From CAVTPU01 sp963736695 (GTDB taxonomy: Bacteria > Actinomycetota > Actinomycetes > Mycobacteriales > Micromonosporaceae), in assembly GCA_963736695.1 (NCBI GenBank), contig CAVTPU010000001.1, positions 1-64,000 on the forward strand: DNA of 64,000 nucleotides, written 5' to 3'. How positions within the stretch are numbered: position 1 is the first letter of the stretch; every line of letters begins with the position of its first letter. Below the pieces are notes generated by a model. The model did no database searches. It saw nothing but the letters and a program-made list of their open reading frames with translations, and had not been told where the DNA came from. Below, piece after piece: positions 57,751 to 64,000 of this stretch. A program made the translations under genes and the position numbers.

Positions 57751-58995
57751 TCAAGTGGAGAGCTGGTCGCGGCGGCGGGTGAGGTAGGCGCGCTCGGCAG
57801 CGTTACCGGCGAGTGCGATGGCCCGGTCATACGCCGTCCGCGACTCGCCGCCGCGCCCGAGTCGCCGGAGCAGGTCGGCGCGCGCGGCGTGGAAGGCGTG
57901 GTAGCCGTCGAGGACCTCGGTGAGGCGGTCGATCTCGGCGAGCCCGACCTGGGGGCCGTCGATCTCGGCGAGCGCGACCGCGCGGTTGAGTCGCACGATC
58001 GGCGAGGGGTCGAGCCGCGCCAGGCTGCCGTAGAGGGCGACGATCGTGGACCAGTCGGTGTCCCGGGCGGACGGGGCCTGCGTGTGGACCGCGTTGATCG
58101 CTGCCTGCAGCTGGTAGCGCCCGGGCGGGTCGCCGCCGGCCGCTACCGCCTCGATCCGTTCGCGAACCAGTGCGTTGCCCTCGGCGATCAGGGCGCGGTC
58201 CCATGCTCCGCGGTCCTGCTCGTCGAGGGTCACCAGCTCCCCGGTGCGCGACACGCGTGCCGCCCGCCGGGCGTCGGTGAGCAACATTAGTGCGAGCAGG
58301 CCGGCTACCTCACCGTCGTCCGGGAACAGTGTTCGCAGCAGGCGGCCGAGGCGGATCGCCTCGTCGGTGAGCTCGACGCGCATGGGGTCGTCGCCCTCGC
58401 CGGCCAGATAGCCCTCGTTAAAGATGAGATACACAACCATGAGTACGCCGGAGAGTCGCTCGCGGACATCGTCGGGGGTGGGCACCCGGTAGGGAATGTG
58501 TGCCGCTTTGATCTTCGCCTTGGCGCGGGTGATCCGTCGCGCCACCGTGGTCTCCTGCACCAGGAAGGCGCGCGCGATCTCGGCCACGGTGAGGCCGCCG
58601 AGCAGCCGCAGGGTCAGCGCCACCCGGGCCTCCATCGCCAGCGCGGGGTGGCAGCAGGTGAAGACGAGTCTGAGCCGGTCGTCCTCGACCGGGCCGGTCG
58701 GCTCGGCGGGGGTGTCGTCGTGCATGATCCAGGCTGCCTGGTGTCTGGCGTCGCGCTGCGACTCGCGGCGAAGCCGATCGATCGCTTTGCGGGTCGCGGT
58801 GGTGGCGAGCCAACCGCCGGGATTGGGCGGCACGCCCTCACGCGGCCACCGCTGCGCAGCCACGACGAACGCCTCGGCCGTCGCGTCCTCGGCGACGTCG
58901 AGGTCGCCGAAACGGCGCGCGAGGCGGGCGACCACCCGCGCCCACTCCTGGTGGTGGAGACGGGTGATCGCCTGCTCGACGGTGGGATCGGTCAC
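57751..58995 (-). CDS. ECF42-type RNA polymerase sigma factor
   Basis: 414 residues. Sigma2: RFGDLDVAEDATAEAFVVAA and GGWLATTATRKAIDRLRR. Sigma4: GGLTVAEIARAFLVQETTVA. The C-terminal ~200 residues are TPR-like with VYLIFNEGYLAGEGDD, the hallmark of ECF42. GTG 58995 overlaps the stop of the YCII gene. ECF42 factors usually control adjacent YCII (DGPF) genes. Confidence 0.9.
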   Translation of the reverse strand: MTDPTVEQAITRLHHQEWARVVARLARRFGDLDVAEDATAEAFVVAAQRWPREGVPPNPGGWLATTATRKAIDRLRRESQRDARHQAAWIMHDDTPAEPTGPVEDDRLRLVFTCCHPALAMEARVALTLRLLGGLTVAEIARAFLVQETTVARRITRAKAKIKAAHIPYRVPTPDDVRERLSGVLMVVYLIFNEGYLAGEGDDPMRVELTDEAIRLGRLLRTLFPDDGEVAGLLALMLLTDARRAARVSRTGELVTLDEQDRGAWDRALIAEGNALVRERIEAVAAGGDPPGRYQLQAAINAVHTQAPSARDTDWSTIVALYGSLARLDPSPIVRLNRAVALAEIDGPQVGLAEIDRLTEVLDGYHAFHAARADLLRRLGRGGESRTAYDRAIALAGNAAERAYLTRRRDQLST

Positions 58996-59378
58996 GGATT
59001 CAGTAACGCTTGGAAGGATTCCTCGGTCTGGAAGGGACGCACCTCGACCCTGCCGCGGCACGCTTTCGAGCCCTCGGCGGCGAGCGCCAGTGCGACGTCG
59101 AGGTCGGCTGCTTCGATGACCCAGAAGCCGCCGAGATATTCCTTCGTCTCTAGGTAGGGCCCGTCGGTGAAGGTCGGTTTGTCGCCCTGCCCGTCAACGA
59201 CGGTGGCGGTTGTCGCAGGCTCGAGGCCATCAGCGAAGACGAGGTGCCCGTCCCTTTGCAGCCTTTCGTTGAAGGCGCCGGTGTCGGCGAAGGCCTGCAG
59301 CATGGCCTCCCGGGAAGGGTAGTTGCCGAACTCGTTGCGTTCGGCCGGCCCATAGACGGACAGCAGGTATGTGGGCAT
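58992..59378 (-). CDS. YCII-related (DGPF) protein
   Basis: 128 residues. YCII/DGPF motif: PTFTDGPYLETKEYLGGFWV. Stop overlaps the ECF42 start (GTGA). Likely a small dimeric enzyme under the sigma factor's control. Confidence 0.85.
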   Translation of the reverse strand: MPTYLLSVYGPAERNEFGNYPSREAMLQAFADTGAFNERLQRDGHLVFADGLEPATTATVVDGQGDKPTFTDGPYLETKEYLGGFWVIEAADLDVALALAAEGSKACRGRVEVRPFQTEESFQALLNP

Positions 59379-59383
59379 CGTGC

Positions 59384-59770
59384 TCACCTTTCTCCATCGC
59401 CATGACGCCGGGCCTGTCCGGGGCCTCGGAACCGGTGGACCTCCTGCGGCCAGTCGAGCACGGTCGCGAGCCGACCAGCCCAATATCGGGCCGCCTCGTC
59501 GTCGGGCACGTCCACGACGACGAAGCCGCCGAGGTGCTCCTTGGTCTCGACGTACGGGCCATCGGTGAAGACGGGCTTGCCGTCAACCGCTTCGACGCCG
59601 CACACCGCGGTGGACCGGTCGAGCCCGCCATTGGTGAATATCAGGACGTTTTCTGCCAGCATCTCCTCGACCACGACTTGAACAGCGATGCTCTTCTCGC
59701 GCAACTCCTCCGCCGTATGCTCAGGCACCCATTCATCGTTGAAGGCGATCAGGTACTCCGTCATGGTCAT
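59384..59770 (-). CDS. YCII-related (DGPF) protein, second copy
   Basis: 128 residues from ATG 59770 behind GGAG. PVFTDGPYVETKEHLGGFVV is the diagnostic segment. Paralogue of the preceding gene (five bases apart). Completes the YCII-YCII-ECF42 operon. Confidence 0.85.
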   Translation of the reverse strand: MTMTEYLIAFNDEWVPEHTAEELREKSIAVQVVVEEMLAENVLIFTNGGLDRSTAVCGVEAVDGKPVFTDGPYVETKEHLGGFVVVDVPDDEAARYWAGRLATVLDWPQEVHRFRGPGQARRHGDGER

Positions 59771-59902
59771 CTCCTTCCGGTTCCGTGTGCGGCGGCCGCA
59801 CACTCATTCCACGAACGGCTGCCCCCCGATGCGACACCGTCGCGAAATTTCCTTCTTCAGGGCAGCCCGCCATGGTGACCGAGTGCGCACAAGCAGCAAC
59901 GA

Positions 59903-60772
59903 TCAGCTCTTCGTGGTAATGCGGTCGAGCACCACGATCTCCGTACCAGGCACGAGCTCTGTCAGCAACAGTCTCTGAGCGGCTTTGGTCACCCGGATGC
60001 ACCCGTCGGTTGTGTTGTGACCCAGTTCGCCGTCGTGATACCAGGTATGTAGTCCTATGTGGGCGCCACGGAGGCCCGGCGGAACAGCGTTCGGGCGATC
60101 GGGCACGGCGCCCAGCGCGAATACGTCGGTGTCGCCGTAGACATAGCCTGACAGAGTCGACCGGCCGAGGACGAACGTGCGCCCCAGCGGAGTCGGCGTG
60201 GCGCCCAAACCGAGCGTCACCACCCACGACCGCACGAGCGCGGCGTCGCGAAACCACAGGATCCGATGGGCGGACCGGTCCACGATGAGCTGATCGCGCA
60301 ACGCGACGGTGGTCCATCGGCCGGGCGGAACCCACCCCACCCGGCGGTTCACCGAAGGCATGAGCACGCTGACCCAACCCGAGCGACGTTCGACGATGGG
60401 AAGGGTGATCTCGACGCCCCGAATCGTCGGGTCGAGAAATGCCTTCGGCCGGCCGCCGGGCGCGTCGTAGATGGCGATGCGGGTGCTCGGACGCAGACCG
60501 GTGGTCAGCCTCGCGGTCGACAGTGGTGCCGGATCGGCGGAAAAGCCGATCGGGGAGGGCCAGTAGTCGATGACCGGCAGCGTGGAGCTCGGTCGGACCA
60601 CCCGCAGCGGCGGATCGGCCTTGGCGGTGATCGTCGACGGCGGGGCCTCCGGCGCGACCGCCCGGGTGACCGGCGCCAAGGCGTTGGAGCCGGCCAGGGC
60701 GAGGACCACGACCACGGAGACATTGACAGCGCATAGGCGCAACCATGTTGTCGTCGACGCACCACGAGCCAC
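59903..60772 (-). CDS. L,D-transpeptidase (YkuD)
   Basis: 289 residues. N-terminal hydrophobic signal/anchor, then a YkuD domain: IVDRSAHRILWFRDAAL, TPLGRTFVLGR, GLHTWYH and TDGCIRVTKAAQRLL with the catalytic Cys. The SHGCIR of the family reads TDGCIR. Cross-links peptidoglycan in the cell wall. Confidence 0.85.
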   Translation of the reverse strand: MARGASTTTWLRLCAVNVSVVVVLALAGSNALAPVTRAVAPEAPPSTITAKADPPLRVVRPSSTLPVIDYWPSPIGFSADPAPLSTARLTTGLRPSTRIAIYDAPGGRPKAFLDPTIRGVEITLPIVERRSGWVSVLMPSVNRRVGWVPPGRWTTVALRDQLIVDRSAHRILWFRDAALVRSWVVTLGLGATPTPLGRTFVLGRSTLSGYVYGDTDVFALGAVPDRPNAVPPGLRGAHIGLHTWYHDGELGHNTTDGCIRVTKAAQRLLLTELVPGTEIVVLDRITTKS

Positions 60773-60849
60773 GCACCAATGCTAAAAGTCTCGGAGACTC
60801 GACGCGCGAAACTGGCATCGTGTCCTCCCTGAGCGCCGCGCCGATGACG

Positions 60850-61416
60850 TCAGACCGTGGTACGCATGACCCACCGCCACTTCGCGATCTGCCGAATGCG
60901 CGTGAATCCATGTCGCGTATACAACTCCTCCGGTCCGGTATGCAGATAGGAGCCGCGCTGCGGCGCCCGCTGCTCGGTCTGCTCGGGATAGGCCTCGACA
61001 ATCCCGCCACCGGCCCGCCTGATCTCGTCGAGTGCCGCCGCGACCGCCGCGGCGGCGACACCCCTGCCCCGACTCTTCGGATCGGTGAAGATGCAGCCGA
61101 TCCGCCAGTCCGGCGGTTCCTCCGCTCCTTGGTCATAGGTGCGGCGGTTCTTGATGGTGGGAAGTTCCGCCGGAGAGCCGAACTGGCACCAGCCGACGCA
61201 GTGATCACCGTCGTAGACGAGCACTTGGTGCACCGTTCCCCCCGTCACATGCCGACGCTTCGCCTCCCGATTTCCGTCCGGGGTGTGCCCGGCACCGACG
61301 CCCTCCGGGTGAAATCCCATGCACCAGCAACCGCCCCACACGCCGTTGTTGGCCTCGACGAGCGCGGCGAAATCGTCCCAGGTCTCCAAGGTGAGCATCT
61401 GAGTCGTCAACGCCAT
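60850..61416 (-). CDS. GNAT family N-acetyltransferase
   Basis: 188 residues from ATG 61416. Contains GGCWCMGFHP, CVGWCQFGSP and CIFTDPKSRGRGVAAAAVAAA (acetyl-CoA loop), then YTRHGFTRIR. Not related closely to the GNATs at the left end. Substrate unknown. Confidence 0.8.
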   Translation of the reverse strand: MALTTQMLTLETWDDFAALVEANNGVWGGCWCMGFHPEGVGAGHTPDGNREAKRRHVTGGTVHQVLVYDGDHCVGWCQFGSPAELPTIKNRRTYDQGAEEPPDWRIGCIFTDPKSRGRGVAAAAVAAALDEIRRAGGGIVEAYPEQTEQRAPQRGSYLHTGPEELYTRHGFTRIRQIAKWRWVMRTTV

Positions 61417-61496
61417 GCCGTCAGTGTGACCGAGTGGTCTGACAGAACCACCCTCGACGGCCACGGCGAATCAACCGTACGAACGCAGCGAGAACG

Positions 61497-61940
61497 TCAC
61501 CTAGCCATTCGGGCACGCTGCTGGATCAGTGCTATGACGATTCCTCCGGCGATGCCCGAGAGGACGTCCACAATGCCGGAGACCAGCATGGGGGTGGTGG
61601 CGATCCGGGACCAGCCGGCGGTGACCAGGTGGTCTCCGAGAAAGCTGGTCATGCCGACTGCTGCCCCGACGATCGCGCCGTGCCGCCATCCTGTGTGCCC
61701 GGTCACCAACCGTGGGGTGAGCCAGGCCATAACCAGAGCGATCACGGCGTATCCGGACACCAGGGCGGGAACGGCCAGCCCCTCGTCGGGGGTGCGGATG
61801 TGTTCTCCGAAGGCGGTTGTCAGGAACGGGCCGTATGCCACCGCAACGGCGGCGCCCGCCGCCGAGGTCACCACGAACCCCGCGAAAGCCGACACCCAGA
61901 AGGAAGCGGAAGCCACTCGGATCGAGGCCTGGCGCGTCAT
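61497..61940 (-). CDS. Small multi-pass membrane protein
   Basis: 147 residues, four hydrophobic segments (ASFWVSAFAGFVVTSAAGAA, VPALVSGYAVIALVMAWL, GAIVGAAVGMTSFLGDHL, VSGIVDVLSGIAGGIVIALI). No named domain. Divergent from the SRPBCC-ECF unit; the gap 61941-62230 shows nothing else. Confidence 0.65.
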   Translation of the reverse strand: MTRQASIRVASASFWVSAFAGFVVTSAAGAAVAVAYGPFLTTAFGEHIRTPDEGLAVPALVSGYAVIALVMAWLTPRLVTGHTGWRHGAIVGAAVGMTSFLGDHLVTAGWSRIATTPMLVSGIVDVLSGIAGGIVIALIQQRARMAR

Positions 61941-62230
61941 GTCCCTCACGTTCTTGTTCCTCTCGTCATCACTCGCGTGTCGGCGAGATCGCCGCACGTA
62001 GGGTTGGACGCTCCGGCAACGGCCGTTGTGACCGACCAACGGCCGGCAAATGGCTCGAGCAGCCATCGGGAGGTCTGGCAGAAGACACGGCGACCGGTGG
62101 GTGCGGTGAAGAAGTCGGGTATCCCGAGCACGGTCGGCTGTCACATCGGCACCGGACATCCCGTCAAATCCTGATGTCGGCCCGCCCCGGGCCGGACACG
62201 TGACCGTACTCTTACAGAAAGTGGTGTCCG

Positions 62231-62659
62231 ATGACCACCGCAACGACCCGCACGTTGGCCGTGACGATCAACGCACCTTTCACGGCTGTCGTGACCGACC
62301 TGTCCGACCCGCTGACGCACCCGCAGTGGGGCACGGAGTTCTTCTACGGCCCCGCCAAACCGGCTGCCGAGCCGGGCGTGGTTGACGCGAATGTCCCCAT
62401 GATGGGAGGGCCCGTCCGCATGCGAATCTCCGCTGTGCCCGAGCACGGTGTGATCGACCTGTTCCTAGCGCCTGCAGGCGCGCCGTTCGGCGAGCCATTG
62501 CCGATCCGGGTCGTCCCCAACGGTGACGGCGCCGACGTCCTGTTCACCCTCGCCCGCGCCGCCGGCATGCCCGAGCCCGCATGGGACCAAGCGGTGTCTT
62601 CGATGGGGCGAGAGTTGGACCAGCTCAAGGCTCGACTGGAATCAGCGGTGCAGTCGTGA
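62231..62659 (+). CDS. SRPBCC family protein
   Basis: 142 residues. START/SRPBCC pattern: VTINAPFTAVVTDLSDPLT, WGTEFFYGP, VRMRISAVPEHG, MPEPAWDQAVSSMGREL. Stop overlaps the sigma-factor start by GTGA, so the two are translationally coupled. Possible lipid- or small-molecule-binding partner. Confidence 0.75.
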   Translation: MTTATTRTLAVTINAPFTAVVTDLSDPLTHPQWGTEFFYGPAKPAAEPGVVDANVPMMGGPVRMRISAVPEHGVIDLFLAPAGAPFGEPLPIRVVPNGDGADVLFTLARAAGMPEPAWDQAVSSMGRELDQLKARLESAVQS

Positions 62660-63555
62660 CGCCCGAGGAACGCAACGCCCGGGCGGAACTGCTCGGTGTT
62701 CTGGCCGCCCGGGCTCAGGACGGCGACGGTGAGGCGCTGCAGGGGCTGGTGAGCGCGGTCCGCGACGACGTATACCGGCTCGCGCTACGAATGACCGGGC
62801 ACCCTGCTGACGCCGAAGACGCCACCCAAGAGGTTCTGGTCAAGGTCATCACGAATCTGGCAAGCTGGCGCGGAGAGGCCCGGATCACGACCTGGATCCA
62901 CCGGGTGGCGGTGAACCTGCTGCTGGACCGTCGGCGCTCGCGTGTGGAGCAGCGGCCCATGGGGTTCGACGAGTTCGGGGCCGACCTGCTTGAGGGCCTG
63001 GCCGCACCGTCCAGTGGCCCAGGCGCTGATCCTGTCGAGCAGGTGCTGCTTGACGACGTCCGGCTGGGATGCACCATGGCGATGCTGCAGTGCCTGGACC
63101 GCGACCACCGGATCGCCTACATTCTCGGCGAACTGTTCGAGGTGCCCAGCGAGGACGCCGCCTGGATCTGTGACATCAGTCCGGCCGCCTACCGCAAACG
63201 GCTCTCCCGGGCCAGGGAACGGGTTCGGGACTTCATGACCGACTACTGCGGACTGGTCGGCGAGAGCGCTCCGTGCTCGTGCGCCGCCCGAGCCCCGCGT
63301 GCGGTCGCCATGGGCAGGGTCAACCCGTCCACGCTGGCACTGGCCACCCACCCCGTCACCGAGGCGGGCGAACTGCGGCGCACCGCGCACGAGCTTCGCG
63401 GTGAGGCCGACCGCTTACGCGACGCCGCGGCCGTGATGCGCGCCCATCCCGACTACGCGGCACCCGGACCGCTCAACACCGCGCTGCGCGCCCTGCTCGA
63501 CGGTTCGGCGCTGCTCGCTCCTGTCTCCAGGAGACCTCAGACCGACGGGCGTTGA
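62656..63555 (+). CDS. ECF-family RNA polymerase sigma factor with C-terminal Cys-rich part
   Basis: 299 residues from GTG 62656. Sigma2: RLALRMTGHPADAEDATQEV and WIHRVAVNLLLDRRRSRVEQ. Sigma4: RIAYILGELFEVPSEDAAWI and AAYRKRLSRARERVRDF. After that CGLVGESAPCSCAARAPRAV, a cysteine cluster often seen in actinomycete ECF factors. No anti-sigma gene is seen in the window. Confidence 0.85.
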   Translation: MTPEERNARAELLGVLAARAQDGDGEALQGLVSAVRDDVYRLALRMTGHPADAEDATQEVLVKVITNLASWRGEARITTWIHRVAVNLLLDRRRSRVEQRPMGFDEFGADLLEGLAAPSSGPGADPVEQVLLDDVRLGCTMAMLQCLDRDHRIAYILGELFEVPSEDAAWICDISPAAYRKRLSRARERVRDFMTDYCGLVGESAPCSCAARAPRAVAMGRVNPSTLALATHPVTEAGELRRTAHELRGEADRLRDAAAVMRAHPDYAAPGPLNTALRALLDGSALLAPVSRRPQTDGR

Positions 63556-63865
63556 CATGCCCAATGCGCCTCTGTGAGGCCATTCCTAACGGTTGTCAAT
63601 TCAACCGACATGACAATCCATTGTGTACGAACAACGACCGCCGCCACTGAACTCGGCCCTCACCGACCCTGGCGGATCATCAGTTGCTCGACGCATCCCT
63701 GTCATGGGTGGTTGGGAGTCAGATCGATACTCGACAACTCGCGCTCCGTGCGACATTGAGGCGCGCCAATGATTTGGCATCGACCGATTGTGGTAGCGTG
63801 CTCCGGCGCGCACGGGGCGGCCTGTCGGCGTACCCGGCGCATATCCTTTAAGGAGTGATGCCGAC
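63556..63865. other. Intergenic stretch
   Basis: About 310 bases with no gene I can support; contains the upstream region of the partial gene at 63866, including AAGGAGTG at 63850. Confidence 0.5.
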
Positions 63866-64000
63866 GTGTCGACTGAACCGGATTTCGGAGCGCCACTGCG
63901 ATCCCACCGGGGAACCTTCGCCGCTGGCGGCTGGTTGTGGTATCTCGGTGGGGTCTCCCTGCTCGCCGGGTTTTTTATGCTTCTCCCGGACACCCCGTCG
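63866..64000 (+). CDS. Membrane protein, partial (cut by window end)
   Basis: GTG behind AAGGAGTG. First 45 residues only: VSTEPDFGAPLRSHRG then a hydrophobic segment (WLWYLGGVSLLAGFFMLL). Function cannot be assigned. Confidence 0.5.
   Translation, partial: MSTEPDFGAPLRSHRGTFAAGGWLWYLGGVSLLAGFFMLLPDTPS

Noticed and set aside
59733..61208. 491-codon minus-strand frame
   Set aside because: Arginine/serine-rich translation in the wrong frame of the L,D-transpeptidase gene; no start signal.
1..64000. CRISPR array, tRNA or rRNA genes
   Set aside because: No regularly spaced repeats and no cloverleaf or rRNA-like sequence noticed by eye.

Overview
The window looks like an accessory region of a high-GC Actinomycetota chromosome. 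Pointers are pervasive GC-rich codon use, many GTG starts, genes that appear leaderless behind TAnnnT boxes, WXG100/DUF1023 (type VII secretion-type) genes, XRE-TPR regulators and ECF42 and other ECF sigma factors. I cannot name the genus. No rRNA, tRNA or CRISPR array was seen.

Layout. 1-12.9 kb is a run of small enzymes and regulators: two XRE-TPR regulators (both frame-broken), two GNAT acetyltransferases, two flavoproteins, three HD/phosphotransferase-type genes, an asparaginase and a PPC/DUF296 protein. 13.0-18.6 kb holds a type VII-style module (WXG100-like protein, WXG-DUF1023 hydrolase, lipoprotein), a phosphotransferase and a damaged second copy of the hydrolase/lipoprotein pair into which a BsuBI/PstI-family restriction endonuclease reading frame has been spliced. 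19.0-36.7 kb is a defence island: a divergent XRE regulator and a long hairpin precede a compact three-gene operon (PHP-AAA/SMC-like ATPase, HamA/DUF1837-like nuclease, HamB-like helicase). An IS3-family element and relics follow, then a type I restriction-modification locus (hsdM-hsdS-hsdR). 36.7-44.1 kb is a graveyard of short hypothetical genes, dispersed repeats and transposase/recombinase relics. 44.2-50 kb has a TPR protein, an HxlR/SRPBCC divergent pair, an IS3 relic, a uridine-kinase-like gene and an MFS exporter. 50-53 kb carries another hydrolase with a tandem array of lipoproteins. 53-64 kb returns to ordinary genes: HIT, CYTH, chorismate mutase, YCII-YCII-ECF42, L,D-transpeptidase, GNAT, SRPBCC-ECF sigma and the start of a membrane protein.

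The best candidate for an undescribed system is the 20,107-27,167 operon. HamA/HamB (Hachiman/AbpAB) are an established anti-phage pair; a translationally linked third component of PHP plus SMC-like ATPase type upstream of them is unusual as far as I know.

Quality caveat. Single-base frameshifts are scattered through the window and become extremely dense in hsdMSR (roughly 20-30 in 6.2 kb), where protein similarity is otherwise intact. The extra base is very often a G after C or a C after G. This looks more like consensus error than natural decay, so broken genes outside obvious relics should be treated as possibly intact in the organism.
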